A stretch of DNA of 64,000 nt from Actinospica robiniae DSM 44927 (GTDB lineage: Bacteria; Actinomycetota; Actinomycetes; Streptomycetales; Catenulisporaceae): the NCBI RefSeq assembly GCF_000504285.1, contig NZ_KI632511.1, positions 5,164,154-5,228,153 on the forward strand, read 5' to 3'. The position numbers were made by a program, and so were the translations under genes. Positions 8,989 to 18,340 of the stretch are shown one piece after another. Within the stretch, counting starts at the first letter, position 1, and each line of letters begins with the position of its first letter. The notes beneath the pieces were generated by a model. The model saw only the letters and a list, made by a program, of their open reading frames with translations, was not told the origin of the DNA and did no database searches.

Positions 8989-9951
8989 TCAGGCCTGCTC
9001 GTCCGACTGGGTCTCGGTCTCGGCGGCGGCGATCTCGGTCGCGGCCTCGGTCGCGGTCTCCGCGGCGGTGCCCTCGGCGGAGGTCTCCACCGGAGCCTCG
9101 GTCTCGGCCGGAGCGGCGGCCTCGGCCGGAGCCGCGGTCTCGGCCGGAGCCGCGGTCTCGGCCGGAGCCGCGGTCTCGCCCACCAGCAGGTCCTTCTCCC
9201 ACTCGGCGAGCGGCTCGCCGGCGGCGACCTCGGCGCCCTCGGTCGCGGTCGCCTGCTGGCCGGAGCGGGCCACGAGGCCCTCGGCCACGGCGTCGGCCAC
9301 GACGCGGGTGAGCAGCGCGACGGAGCGGATCGCGTCGTCGTTGCCCGGGATCTTGTAGTCGACCTCGTCCGGGTCGCAGTTGGTGTCCAGGATCGCGATC
9401 ACCGGGATGCGCAGCTTGCGCGCCTCGCCGACGGCGATGTGCTCCTTCTTGGTGTCGATGATCCACACCGCGGAGGGGACCTTCTGCATGTCCCGGATGC
9501 CGCCGAGCGTCTTGTCCAGCTTGTCCTTCTCGCGGCGCAGGACGAGCAGCTCCTTCTTCGTCATGCCGGAGGCGGCGACGTCGTCGAAGTCGATGAGCTC
9601 GAGCTCCTTGAGCCGCTGCAGCCGCTTGTAGACGGTGGAGAAGTTGGTGAGCATGCCGCCCAGCCAGCGCTGGTTGACGTAGGGCATGCCGACGCGCTTG
9701 GCCTGCTCGGCCACGGCTTCCTGGGCCTGCTTCTTGGTGCCGACGAACAGGACCGTGCCGCCGTGGGCGACGGTGGCCTTGATGAACTCGAAGGCCCGGT
9801 CGATGTAGGACAGCGACTGCTGCAGGTCGATGATGTAGGTGCCGTTGCGCTCGGTGAGGATGAAGCGCTTCATCTTCGGGTTCCAGCGACGGGTCTGGTG
9901 TCCGAAGTGGACGCCGCTCTCCAGGAGCTGGCGCATGGTGACGACGGCCAT
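8989..9951 (-). CDS. rpsB: 30S ribosomal protein S2
   Basis: 320 aa. The S2 fold starts at [23 protein letters not shown] at 9951 is preceded by GGAGGA at good spacing. Core motifs [19 protein letters not shown] and [12 protein letters not shown] are present. The C-terminus carries an acidic Ala/Glu/Thr/Pro extension of about 80 residues containing four six-residue repeats (AAPAET type). Such tails occur in actinobacterial S2 but vary in length. tsf follows in the operon. Confidence 0.97.
   Translation of the reverse strand: MAVVTMRQLLESGVHFGHQTRRWNPKMKRFILTERNGTYIIDLQQSLSYIDRAFEFIKATVAHGGTVLFVGTKKQAQEAVAEQAKRVGMPYVNQRWLGGMLTNFSTVYKRLQRLKELELIDFDDVAASGMTKKELLVLRREKDKLDKTLGGIRDMQKVPSAVWIIDTKKEHIAVGEARKLRIPVIAILDTNCDPDEVDYKIPGNDDAIRSVALLTRVVADAVAEGLVARSGQQATATEGAEVAAGEPLAEWEKDLLVGETAAPAETAAPAETAAPAEAAAPAETEAPVETSAEGTAAETATEAATEIAAAETETQSDEQA
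9101..9172 (-). repeat. 18-bp tandem repeat inside rpsB
   Basis: Four consecutive 18-bp units begin at 9101, 9119, 9137 and 9155; three share gtctcggccggagc at the start and the last two are identical. They encode (AAPAET)n in the S2 tail. The in-frame period makes copy-number change harmless to the reading frame. Confidence 0.9.
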
Positions 9952-10287
9952 TGCCGTGTCCTCCTCGTTCGTAGTCCGGTTTGACCGCGGTGTTCCTCGA
10001 AGGACTCGGGAGCGGGCTCCGGCTTGCGCCGAGTAAGCCCGCAAGGCCCGAAGCCTTGCGGAAGTACCGCCCTGGTGTCCGGGCGGGCGGCCGCGCCGCG
10101 CCGCGCCCGTGGGGGCCGGAGCGGAACCGAGCGACCGCCGGTCAGGTCTGCCCGAAACCCCCGGATCGGGAGCGGCGGACGGACTCGGCCGTGGACACGC
10201 GAATTCGGTCCGCGCACCGAAGGTCCCGGCGAAAGCGCGAGACCGAGGGGCGTGGACCTGGTTTCTGGTTGATACTGCCGAACCATT
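9952..10287 (-). promoter_or_regulatory. rpsB leader and promoter region
   Basis: 336 bases without a gene. Near the middle is a perfect 8-bp hairpin, CGCAAGGC / GCCTTGCG with a 5-base loop, at 10040-10060 (about 90-110 bases before the rpsB ATG). At the upstream edge CGAACC/GGTTCG (10279-10299) spans the M23 stop codon and may be a weak terminator, and TAGAAT on the minus strand (10285-10290) could be a -10 hexamer. I see no convincing -35. A structured leader would suit S2 autoregulation, but that is inference. Confidence 0.45.
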
Positions 10288-11097
10288 CTAGCCGGTTCGC
10301 GGGGTGGCCCTGACCGGATTGCCCGCGCCGCCGGACGGGTCGTCCGGCTCGAGCCGTACGGTGCCGCATCCAAGGAGCAGCAGGGGGTCGTAGTAGACGT
10401 CGCCATGCCCGCGGCCGGAGACGAGCCCCCAATGCAGGCAGGCGACGCCGGCGCAGTGCCCGGCCAGCAGGATACCGAGCCGCTCACCCCGGCTGACCTG
10501 CGCCCCGACGCGCAGCGAGGGGTCGGCGAGGACAGGCTCGTAAGTCGTCCGAAGCTCCCCGTGCCCGACCACGACGACCGGCCGGTCGACGAGGAACCCG
10601 GCGTACAGGACGGTGCCCACGTTGGCTGCGAGCACCGGCTCGCCGGGGTAACCGGCCAGGTCAATGCCGCGATGGCCGGAGTTCCAGCGATGCCGGGGCG
10701 GGGCGAAGGGGCGCAGGATGGTGGGTGGGGGCGGGGTGGTGGGCGGAGTCGGCGGCAGTGGTGCCGGTGGTAGCGGGCGCGGTGGCGGCGATGGCGGCGT
10801 CGGCGTCGGCACCGTGGTGAGAGGAGGCGTGGTGGGAGCAGCCGTCGCGGGAGAAGGCGTTGGCGGTGGGGCGGGTCTCGGCGCGGGAGCGGGCGCTACC
10901 GGAGTTCGTGCCCCAGGACCAGCCGTCATCCCGTTCCTCTGCGGGGTCGCCCCCTCGAGAGGCCAGATCCAGACGGTGGCGTGCGGCGAGCAGGACGTCG
11001 ACCTCGACGCGCCCGCGAGCGTAAGCGGAGCCGCGGAACTGCTGAGTCCGGCGAAGGCCGCGACCGACGCCGTGAGAAGGGTGGTGAGGATGCGCAT
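10288..11097 (-). CDS. Secreted M23-family (LytM-like) peptidase
   Basis: 269 aa from the ATG at 11097. An N-terminal signal sequence (MRILTTLLTASVAAFAG) is followed by a Pro/Thr-rich linker (about residues 65-130) and a C-terminal M23 domain. Zinc ligands H142 and D146 are in GHRGIDLAG. The usual HxH motif reads CLHWG: the catalytic-side His (H222) is kept, but the first His position is Cys (C220), as in other actinobacterial proteins encoded beside rpsB. Role: probable peptidoglycan endopeptidase or a non-hydrolytic wall-binding relative. A GTG at 11121 adds eight residues and is a less likely start. Confidence 0.85.
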   Translation of the reverse strand: MRILTTLLTASVAAFAGLSSSAAPLTLAGASRSTSCSPHATVWIWPLEGATPQRNGMTAGPGARTPVAPAPAPRPAPPPTPSPATAAPTTPPLTTVPTPTPPSPPPRPLPPAPLPPTPPTTPPPPTILRPFAPPRHRWNSGHRGIDLAGYPGEPVLAANVGTVLYAGFLVDRPVVVVGHGELRTTYEPVLADPSLRVGAQVSRGERLGILLAGHCAGVACLHWGLVSGRGHGDVYYDPLLLLGCGTVRLEPDDPSGGAGNPVRATPRTG

Positions 11098-11319
11098 GAC
11101 CCCACGGTCGGAGGACGTCACGCCCTGGCGACGACGGCGCGCGGTCCATCTGAAGAGTTCTCAGCTACCTGCGCCGCACCGGTGCCCTGTGCCCGAGTCC
11201 CACGTTGCCGGGACGTCACGCTGTCCGACTGCCACGCGCGCGGTCGGCCCCGCCACATCCGCCGGAAAGACCTGCTCAGCCCGCCGCGCTCGACTCGCCG
11301 GACCGGGTGGGCTGCTCGC

Positions 11320-11916
11320 CTACGCGGACAGCCTGCGGCGCGCCCCGCGGACGCCGAAGAGGATCAGGGTGAGCGTCGCCTCGATCGTCGCGTTCGGGTC
11401 GGCGCCGGCGTCGATGCGCTTGGCGGCGCCGTCGATAGCACCCTGGAGGGCGGCGGCGGTCGCGCGGGCGTCGGAGTGGCCGAGGCGGCGCAGTGCGCCG
11501 ACGACGAGGTCGACCAGCAGGCCGTGGGCGCTGCGGATGCGGTCGCGGGCGGTGCCGTCGAGCTCGAGCGCGGAGAGCGCGAGGAGGTTGCGGTGGCCCG
11601 GCTGCGAGACCAGCTCGAGCTGCCGGCGCACGTACGCGGCGATCTGCCGCTCCGGGGTCGGCTGGGCGAGCATCACGCCCCTGATGTCGTTCACCGCGGC
11701 CGGGAAGTCCTCGACGGCCAGCGCCTCGACCACGTCCCCCTTGGTCTTGAAGTACTCGTAGACCGAGGAGCGGGCCAGCCCGGCGCGTTCGGCCATGGCG
11801 GAGAACGTCACGGCGGAGATGCCGCCCAGCGCGAGCAGGTCTCTGGCCGCGTCCAACAGGGCCGCGCGCTGCATGCTGCGATGCTCGGCGACGGTCGCTG
11901 CTTTGATCCTCGGCAC
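11320..11916 (-). CDS. TetR-family transcriptional regulator
   Basis: 198 aa. The helix-turn-helix lies at residues 37-57 (TFSAMAERAGLARSSVYEYF). The C-terminal ligand domain is unlike any subfamily I can name. It sits between whiG and the M23 peptidase with 222 bases downstream and only 40 bases after whiG, so it may be read through from whiG. Target genes unknown. Confidence 0.88.
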   Translation of the reverse strand: MPRIKAATVAEHRSMQRAALLDAARDLLALGGISAVTFSAMAERAGLARSSVYEYFKTKGDVVEALAVEDFPAAVNDIRGVMLAQPTPERQIAAYVRRQLELVSQPGHRNLLALSALELDGTARDRIRSAHGLLVDLVVGALRRLGHSDARATAAALQGAIDGAAKRIDAGADPNATIEATLTLILFGVRGARRRLSA

Positions 11917-11956
11917 AGGCTCAGCGTAGACGAGTCCAGGCCCGCGCGGGACTGCA

Positions 11957-13078
11957 TCACCGAAGTTCTGCCAGCCGCGTGCGCAGCGTGAGCACTGCTT
12001 TCGCGTGGATCTGGCAGACCCGGCTCTCCGTGACGCCGAGTACCTGCCCGATCTCGCCCAGAGTCATCCCTTCGAAGTAGTAGAGCGTGACCACGGTCTT
12101 CTCCCGGTCCGGCAAGGTGTTGACCGCGCGGGCGAGCAGGTGGCGCGTCTCCCGGTTCTCGGCGACCTCGACCGGGTTCTCCGCCGACAGGTCCTCGAGC
12201 GTCTCCATCAGGCTCAGCCGCCCGCCGTCACCGGTGGAGAGCGTGAGCACCTCGTCGAGCGCGATTACATTCACGAGCGAGAGCCGGGAGAAGATCTGGT
12301 GCAGCTCGCCGAGGCTCAGATCAAGCTCGGCCGCGATCTGCCGCTCGGACGGCGTGCGACCGAGGCGGTGCTCGAGACGCACGACGGCCTGCTCGATCTC
12401 GCGCGCCTTCTGCCGAAGCGAACGCGGGATCCAGTCGAGCGCGCGCAGCTCGTCGATGATCGCCCCGCGGATCCGGTTGATCGCGTACGTCTCGAACTTG
12501 ATGGCGCGCCCGGGGTCGTAGCGCTCGATCGCGTCGATGAGCCCGAAGATGCCGTAGGAGACGAAGTCGGCCTGCTCCATGGCGCCCACGAGCCCGACCG
12601 AGACGCGTCCGGCCACGTACTTGACCAGCGGCGAGTAGTGCAGGATCAGCTGCTCCCGCAGCCGGGCGTCACCCGTCGCCTTGAACCGCGCCCACAGATC
12701 GGCCATCGCCGCCGCTCCCATGGTTGCGTCGGCCGACGAGTCGTCGTCGCGACTCGAACCGGTGGACGCCTTGGCGGCCTCGGCGACGGCGGGAGGAGCC
12801 GGCGCGGCAGCCGGTTCGCCGGCAGCGCCGGTGGAAGCACCGGACGACCCGTTCGCGTACGCCACGCCCGCAGCTCCGTTGACGCCGTTCGTGCTGTTGG
12901 CGCCGTTAGTGCCAATAGTGCCGTTGCCGCCGTTCTTCGCGGGCACCGTGGAGCCGCGCATAGACGTGCCCGGCACACCCGACGTCCGCGGCCCAGCCTT
13001 ATCGCGCTCGGCGGCGACCGGGGCATGACCGACGGCCTCCGCGACGGCGCCGCCCCGATGCTGGCTGTTCCTGGACAT
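11957..13078 (-). CDS. whiG: RNA polymerase sigma factor WhiG (sporulation)
   Basis: 373 aa from ATG 13078. Sigma-70 regions 2, 3 and 4 are complete: region 2 ([13 protein letters not shown], then [19 protein letters not shown] and [19 protein letters not shown]), the [14 protein letters not shown] linker, and the region 4 HTH ([20 protein letters not shown]). This is the FliA/WhiG class that starts aerial-hypha sporulation in Streptomyces. Unusual: about 125 residues of Gly/Asn/Thr/Ala-rich sequence precede region 2, while Streptomyces WhiG has a far shorter N-terminus. A TTG at 13099 would lengthen it by seven residues. Anti-sigma control (RsiG with c-di-GMP) is known in the family but rsiG is not seen here. 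Confidence 0.95.
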   Translation of the reverse strand: MSRNSQHRGGAVAEAVGHAPVAAERDKAGPRTSGVPGTSMRGSTVPAKNGGNGTIGTNGANSTNGVNGAAGVAYANGSSGASTGAAGEPAAAPAPPAVAEAAKASTGSSRDDDSSADATMGAAAMADLWARFKATGDARLREQLILHYSPLVKYVAGRVSVGLVGAMEQADFVSYGIFGLIDAIERYDPGRAIKFETYAINRIRGAIIDELRALDWIPRSLRQKAREIEQAVVRLEHRLGRTPSERQIAAELDLSLGELHQIFSRLSLVNVIALDEVLTLSTGDGGRLSLMETLEDLSAENPVEVAENRETRHLLARAVNTLPDREKTVVTLYYFEGMTLGEIGQVLGVTESRVCQIHAKAVLTLRTRLAELR

Positions 13079-13363
13079 GTCGAGCCCTGATCTAGTCAAC
13101 CTTCACGCGGGCGGCCACGAGGTGCCGGAGATTACCGACAGGCAGTGAGCGTAGCGCAAGGGATCAGGCACTTCAGGTAACAAACCGCGCTTCCACACGA
13201 TCCGGTGATCCGATTCGATACCGCGTCAGGGGACGTACGGCGCAGTGTCTAGTACCGGTCAGGCGCCCACCCTCCGCTAGCCGTATGCGTGTCTTGTTCA
13301 GGTATGGCGTACCTCCTGCTCGGGTCTAGTACGTGTCTTCTATAGGCCCTTCGGACGTTGGTC
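13079..13363 (-). promoter_or_regulatory. whiG upstream region with paired short repeats
   Basis: 285 bases between dprA and whiG, clearly lower in GC than the genes. It contains the 9-mer GTCTAGTAC twice (13247-13255 and 13324-13332), read as GTACTAGAC in the whiG direction, and a 15-bp inverted repeat AGGTA-n5-TACCT at 13300-13314. In Streptomyces whiG is repressed by BldD-(c-di-GMP); I do not find a clear BldD consensus. The repeats could be operators or duplicated promoter elements. Confidence 0.45.
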
Positions 13364-14632
13364 TCACTTGGACTCGGTGGTGCTCAAGAGTGCCCATCCA
13401 CCTCCCGTCTTCACAGCGATGCCGCACGCCGCCAGTAGGCCCAGCGCCGCCAAGACCACGCCGGGGGTGAGACCGGTCTCGGTGGCGAGCGCCGTCGCGT
13501 CCGTGGCACGGCCCGAGCGGACGGTCGGGAGCGCCTCGCGGACGAGGATCGCGGCGCGGTCGAACGGGGCGCCTACGGGGGCAGGCTGGGGTGGCGAAGC
13601 TTCAGCCGAATCCGTCTGGACTGCCGGGGCTGACGCCGCGACAGGCTGCCGTGGTCGGGGCGAGCTCGGCTCGGGCGCCGCCGGCGGCTTGCGGGGTTCG
13701 ATGCCGAGCTCGTATTGCACCTGCCTGCCGTCGAGCGCCGGAATCGCTCCATCGCACAGCAGCGCATTGGTCCCCATCGACAGGCGCGAGGTGATCGGCC
13801 CGGGCACGGCGAAGACGGCTCGGCCGAGCTCGGCTGCCAAGCGAGCGGTGACGAGAGAGCCGCTTCGACCGGCGGCTTCGACGACCACGGTGCCGCCGGC
13901 CAGACCCGCGATCAAGCGGTTGCGGGCCAGAAAGCGGAAGCGCGTGGGTGCTGTGCCGGGCGGGAGTTCGGCGAGCACCGCGCCACGTTCGCCGATCGCC
14001 TGGATCAGGTGGCCGTGGGCGGCCGGGTAGCGGCGGTCGACGCCGCAGGCCAGCACGGCCACGGTGACGCCGCCGACCGCGAGCGCGCCACGATGGGCCG
14101 ACCCGTCGACCCCGAGCGCGGCGCCGGATACGACCGTCACCCCGTCCTTCGCCAGCTCCGCGGCGAGCTGACCGGCCGCTTGGAGCCCGTACCCGGTGCA
14201 CGCCCTGGCCCCGACCATCGCGACCGTCGGCGCGGCGGCCGGGAACCCGCCGATCATCCAGAGCCCGATGGGCGTGCGGCCGCCCAAGTCGTCGAGCGCC
14301 GTGGGCCAGTCCTCATCGCCCGGGATGAGGTAGCGCGCTCCCGCCCGCTCCCCCGCCTCGAGATCAGCGACCGGGTCGGCGAGAGCGAGCCGGAACCCCA
14401 GCCCGGCGCGCCGCCCGTCGAACTTGGTCGCGAGCCCTTTCGGAATCGGGCAGTCGAGAGGCTCGCCCTCCACGATGGTGCGGAGCAGCTGTGCCGGCTC
14501 GACGAGTTCGAGCAAGTCCGTGAAGAGCTGGTCTTCCGGCTCGATCAGCCGCCCGAGCCGAAGACGCACGGCGCGTTCGTCCTCGTAGTCGATCGGAGCA
14601 GTGCTCGCCGACAGGTTTCTGTGCATGGACAT
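13364..14632 (-). CDS. dprA: DNA processing protein DprA
   Basis: 422 aa. Rossmann-like DprA domain with MVGARACTGYG and the hallmark VVSGAALGVDGSAHRGAL, followed by ARNRLIAGLAGGTVVVEAA. A C-terminal winged-helix domain (VREALPTVRSGRATDATAL onwards) is present. DprA loads RecA on incoming single-stranded DNA in competent bacteria; in actinomycetes its role is less clear. ATG at 14632 has GGGAGG 6-7 bases upstream. It lies 18 bases after comM. Confidence 0.93.
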   Translation of the reverse strand: MSMHRNLSASTAPIDYEDERAVRLRLGRLIEPEDQLFTDLLELVEPAQLLRTIVEGEPLDCPIPKGLATKFDGRRAGLGFRLALADPVADLEAGERAGARYLIPGDEDWPTALDDLGGRTPIGLWMIGGFPAAAPTVAMVGARACTGYGLQAAGQLAAELAKDGVTVVSGAALGVDGSAHRGALAVGGVTVAVLACGVDRRYPAAHGHLIQAIGERGAVLAELPPGTAPTRFRFLARNRLIAGLAGGTVVVEAAGRSGSLVTARLAAELGRAVFAVPGPITSRLSMGTNALLCDGAIPALDGRQVQYELGIEPRKPPAAPEPSSPRPRQPVAASAPAVQTDSAEASPPQPAPVGAPFDRAAILVREALPTVRSGRATDATALATETGLTPGVVLAALGLLAACGIAVKTGGGWALLSTTESK

Positions 14633-14650
14633 GGTTCCTCCCTCCCGAGC

Positions 14651-16354
14651 TCACAGGTTTCCGGGCAGCATCGCGGCGAGCCGAAAGCCGAGCGCGGTGT
14701 CGACCTCGACGCGGCTCGGCCGGTCACGTCCCGACAAGTCGGCGAGCGTCCAGGCGACGCGCACGACCCGGTCGAGACCTCGCGCTGTGAGCACCCCGGA
14801 GTGCAGCGCCTTCTCGGCTCCCGCGAGAGCCTCGTTCCCCAGCGGCCAGTTCGCTCGCGAGTAGCGCGCGGGCACCTGTGCATTGAGTTGCCAGGGCGTG
14901 CCCGTCAGCCGCGCAGAAGCACGCTCACGCGCCTGCCTGACCCGCTCGGCGACCAGGGCGGTGCTCTCGCCTGACTGGCCGCCGGACGCCGCCGCAAGCA
15001 GCTCTGAGGGGCCGACCGGACTGACGTCCACACGCAGGTCGATCCGGTCCAACAGCGGGCCGGAGATGCGGCCGAGGTACGCACTCCGAGCGCGCGGGCT
15101 GCAGGTGCAGACGCCCATCGTGGACATCGACCGTCCGCACGGGCACGGATTCGCTGCGGCGACGAGCAGGAAGCGCGCCGGGAAGGCGGCCATCCCGCAG
15201 CTCCGCGCGATGACCACCTCGCCGGACTCGATCGGCTCGCGCAAACTGTCGAGAGCCGCTCGACCGAACTCGGGTGCCTCGTCGAGGAACAGAACCCCAC
15301 GATGAGCTCGGGACACGGCCCCCGGTCGCAGGACTGACGACCCGCCACCTACCAGTGCCGCGGCCGTGGCGGAGTGGTGGACGGCGCAGAACGGCGGTTC
15401 GGTGACCAGCGGTTCGAGCGGGTTCAATGTGCCGGCCAGCGAGTGGACGGCGGTGACCTCCAGCGCCGCCTCCTCGTCGAGCGGCGGCAGCAACCCCGGC
15501 AAGCGCTCAGCGAGCATCGTCTTGCCGGAACCGGGTGCCCCGCAGAGGAAGAGGTGATGTCCACCCGTCGCGCTGACCTCGAGCGCGAGCCTCGCCTCGT
15601 ATTGCCCCAGCACGTCGGCGAGGTCGGGCTCCGCGCGGACTGCTGAGGCGAAGGCGGATGCCGAAGCCGAGACGAGCGACGTGGACGAAGTGGAGCCGAG
15701 CGCGGCGGAAGACGCCGGTCCGGCCAGGCTGGCGGACGCCTTGGACGAGAGCGGACCGGCCGCCGCGTCAGAAGGCGAGGATGCGCCTGTGGGCCGGAGG
15801 TGTGGCTCGTCCGAGGGCGGCGGGTCTTCCGGTACCGGCTCGCCGTTGGCGTGGGCGACGGCCTGGCGCAAGGTCCTGACGCCGACCACTCGCAGGCCGC
15901 CGATCTGGGCTGCCTCGCGAGCATTCGCCTCCGCGACACAGACGGCTGAGTACCCTGCCTTCACGGCGGCAAGCGCGGCAGGCAGCACCCCGCGCACCGG
16001 ACGCACCGAGCCGTCCAGCCCGAGCTCTGCGAAGTAGACCGGCTCGCCGGACGCTTCGGGGCGCACCTTGCCGTCTGCGCGCAGGACTGCCATCGCGATC
16101 GCGAGATCGAACGAAGAGCCCTGCTTGCGCAGCGACGCCGGCGCGAGCGAAACGGTCAGCGCGGCCTGGGGCCAGGGGATGGAGCTGTTGATCACGGCCG
16201 CGCGGACGCGATCGCGTGCTTCGGAGAGTCCTGCGTCGGGCAGACCGATGAGGCTGAAGCGGGACAGGCCTGCGGTGACGACGGCCTCGGCTTCGACGAG
16301 CAGGCCGGCCAGCCCGAGCAGAGCGACGCCGGCGGCCCGGCCGTACCCGGGCAT
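14651..16354 (-). CDS. comM: YifB/ComM-family Mg-chelatase-like AAA+ ATPase
   Basis: 567 aa from ATG 16354. N-terminal ChlI-like domain (AVVTAGLSRFSLIGLPDAGL), central AAA+ domain with Walker A GAPGSGKT and Walker B-like GVLFLDEAPEF, zinc-type CPCG motif (ANPCPCGRS) and C-terminal Mg_chelatase_C domain. ComM is a hexameric branch-migration helicase in natural transformation. A Ser/Ala-rich insertion of about 40 residues (ASASLAGPASSAALGS) sits before the AAA+ core. Operon order yraN-comM-dprA is the usual one. Confidence 0.93.
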   Translation of the reverse strand: MPGYGRAAGVALLGLAGLLVEAEAVVTAGLSRFSLIGLPDAGLSEARDRVRAAVINSSIPWPQAALTVSLAPASLRKQGSSFDLAIAMAVLRADGKVRPEASGEPVYFAELGLDGSVRPVRGVLPAALAAVKAGYSAVCVAEANAREAAQIGGLRVVGVRTLRQAVAHANGEPVPEDPPPSDEPHLRPTGASSPSDAAAGPLSSKASASLAGPASSAALGSTSSTSLVSASASAFASAVRAEPDLADVLGQYEARLALEVSATGGHHLFLCGAPGSGKTMLAERLPGLLPPLDEEAALEVTAVHSLAGTLNPLEPLVTEPPFCAVHHSATAAALVGGGSSVLRPGAVSRAHRGVLFLDEAPEFGRAALDSLREPIESGEVVIARSCGMAAFPARFLLVAAANPCPCGRSMSTMGVCTCSPRARSAYLGRISGPLLDRIDLRVDVSPVGPSELLAAASGGQSGESTALVAERVRQARERASARLTGTPWQLNAQVPARYSRANWPLGNEALAGAEKALHSGVLTARGLDRVVRVAWTLADLSGRDRPSRVEVDTALGFRLAAMLPGNL

Positions 16355-16415
16355 CAGGCACGCTCCGGCTGGAGGCTGAGGTGAGGACGTAGCCGACCAC
16401 AGACCTGACCACGCA

Positions 16416-17069
16416 TCAGGCCACCCCGATGAGGTGGTCGACGCCGAGGACCGGGAAGGGCTCACGAGGGGCCAGGCGGACGGCTACGACGTCGATGCGG
16501 ATGGCGGCGGGCGGCGGGGCCGGGGAGGCGCCGGACGGGGCGACGAAGCTCGTCGCGGCGCGGATGAGGGCGGGCAGGCCGCCGACCGCGGGGCGCCAGA
16601 CGCTGTGGTGGCGGTCGTGCTCCCTGAGCCAGACGACCGCGAGCCTGCGCAGCCTGGCCGCCTTCTCCGGGGTGACCGCCTCGGCGGGGTGGGCCAGCCG
16701 GCCGCCCGTCCGCGCCTTGACCTCGCAGATCACGAGCGTGCCGCGGTAGCGCAGGACGAGGTCGAGCTCGCCGGGCACCTCGCCGTCCGGACTGCGCCAG
16801 TTCCGGTCCAGCACCCGGTAGCCGCGCTGACGGAGGTAGCCCGCGGCTACCTGCTCGCCTCGGCGGCCGACGCGTCGGGGACGGCTCTCGTCGGCGGGAT
16901 GGACCGGATGGGCCTGATGGACCGGCGGGGCGTCCACGGAGTGACCACCGCCGCCCCACCCGGCGCCGGCGCCGGCGCCGCCCGGCCTCGCCCGCTGCTC
17001 CTCGGAGCCAGCGGCCCGCGACCGCCCGGGCTCGCGCCCACGGCCTTGCGCCCACCCCCACATCGACAT
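16416..17069 (-). CDS. YraN family (UPF0102) nuclease-like protein
   Basis: 217 aa. The YraN core begins near residue 66: RRGEQVAAGYL (RGE at 70-72), RNWRSPDGEVPGELD (E101, D103) and EVKAR (E116, K118), matching the PD-(D/E)xK-type residues of a Holliday-junction-resolvase-like fold. The first 65 residues are Gly/Ala/Arg/Pro-rich and unlike family members, so the true start may be further in, possibly the GTG at Val67. Function of the family is not established. Two distal insertions near 150-190 lengthen the domain. Confidence 0.85.
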   Translation of the reverse strand: MSMWGWAQGRGREPGRSRAAGSEEQRARPGGAGAGAGWGGGGHSVDAPPVHQAHPVHPADESRPRRVGRRGEQVAAGYLRQRGYRVLDRNWRSPDGEVPGELDLVLRYRGTLVICEVKARTGGRLAHPAEAVTPEKAARLRRLAVVWLREHDRHHSVWRPAVGGLPALIRAATSFVAPSGASPAPPPAAIRIDVVAVRLAPREPFPVLGVDHLIGVA

Positions 17070-17219
17070 ACGCCCGCCCGCCCTCTCTGGTCCGTTTCCA
17101 GCTCACGGATCCAGAGTGCGTCCGATTCGTCGCTCTATGTCGGGCTTTTCAGGACATTCTTGGCAAACGTCGCAGATGAAGGTGCCCGCCGTCAGCTTTC
17201 GCCGCTCGCGGCCGGACAC

Positions 17220-17528
17220 TCACTCCGTGGGCACCTCGAGGTCCGGCTTGGCGAGCTCCTCGACGTTCACGTCCTTGAACGTGACCACGCGGACGTTCTT
17301 GACGAACCGGGCCGGGCGGTACATGTCCCAGACCCAGGCGTCCGCCATGGTCACCTCGAAGTACACCTCGCCGTCCGCGGACCTGGCCTCGAGCTCGACC
17401 TGGTTGGTCAGGTAGAACCGCCGCTCGGTCTCCACGACGTATCGGAACAGGCCGACGACGTCGCGGTACTCCCGGTAGAGCTGCAGCTCCATCTCGGTCT
17501 CGTACTTCTCGAGGTCTTCCGCGCTCAT
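17220..17528 (-). CDS. DUF2469 family protein
   Basis: 102 aa starting MSAEDLEKYETEMELQLYRE, the conserved actinobacterial DUF2469 family found between rnhB and yraN. Highly conserved YRDVVGLFRYVVETERRFYL and VTMADAWVWDMYRP. Function unknown. The start at 17528 is set by GGGGAG 6 bases upstream and by the ATGA overlap with the rnhB stop, which suggests translational coupling. Confidence 0.92.
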   Translation of the reverse strand: MSAEDLEKYETEMELQLYREYRDVVGLFRYVVETERRFYLTNQVELEARSADGEVYFEVTMADAWVWDMYRPARFVKNVRVVTFKDVNVEELAKPDLEVPTE

Positions 17529-18334
17529 GTACGCGCTCCCCACTGGGTATCGGGCAGGTCGAGCAGGAGATCGCCCTGCGCCGGACGGTCCGGTGCTTGC
17601 GTCCCGCCTCCATTGTCACCCACCGGGCGACCCGGCACGTTGGCATAGGAAAGACGATGTTCGGGGCAGGGTCCGTGCAGGTCGAGGGCCTGTTGGTGGG
17701 TGGCGGTGGCGTAGCCCTTGTGCTCCGCGAAGCCGTAGAGCGGCCAGGTCTCGCCCAGGGCCGTCATCAGCCGGTCGCGGGTGACCTTCGCCAGGATCGA
17801 GGCGGCCGAGATCGCGGCGACCAGGCGGTCGCCCTTCACCACCGCCTGGCCTGGCACGCCGAGGGCGGGCACGGCGAAGCCGTCGATCAGGGCGAGGGCG
17901 GGGCGCAGGCCCAGGCCGGCCACGGCCTCGCGCAGCGCCCGGTAGTTCGCCTCCTGCACGCCGATCCGGTCCACCTCGGCCGCGGGCACGATCGCCACCG
18001 CCCAGGCCTCGGCCAGCTCGACGATCTCGGTGTAGAGCTGCTCCCTGCGCTTCTCGGTGACCAGCTTCGAGTCGCCCAGGTTGGGCAGCCGCAGCTTGGG
18101 CGGGAGCACGGCCGCGCCGGCCACGAGCGGGCCGGCGCAGGCCCCGCGGCCGGCCTCGTCCGCGCCGGCCACCGGCAGGACGCCGGCCGCCGCGAGGGCC
18201 TCGCCGTACGCGTACAGATCCCGACCGTCGCCGAGACGCGGCGGTTCGGGACCGTCGAACAGCGGACTCGGCGCTCCGGCCGGTTCGGGCCGAGGCGTCC
18301 GCCGCCTATGCTGCTCCGGGACTACCGACACCAC
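17525..18334 (-). CDS. rnhB: Ribonuclease HII
   Basis: 269 aa. It cleaves RNA in RNA-DNA hybrids and removes single ribonucleotides from DNA. The catalytic motif GADEAGRGACAGPLVAGA gives D59 and E60; ALIDGF supplies the third Asp. Slightly long for RNase HII because of a Pro-rich N-terminus of about 45 residues. It starts 6 bases after lepB; the first GTG codons (18334 and the next) are all near GAGG, so the exact start is uncertain. Confidence 0.95.
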   Translation of the reverse strand: MVSVVPEQHRRRTPRPEPAGAPSPLFDGPEPPRLGDGRDLYAYGEALAAAGVLPVAGADEAGRGACAGPLVAGAAVLPPKLRLPNLGDSKLVTEKRREQLYTEIVELAEAWAVAIVPAAEVDRIGVQEANYRALREAVAGLGLRPALALIDGFAVPALGVPGQAVVKGDRLVAAISAASILAKVTRDRLMTALGETWPLYGFAEHKGYATATHQQALDLHGPCPEHRLSYANVPGRPVGDNGGGTQAPDRPAQGDLLLDLPDTQWGART

Positions 18335-18340
18335 CTCAGA

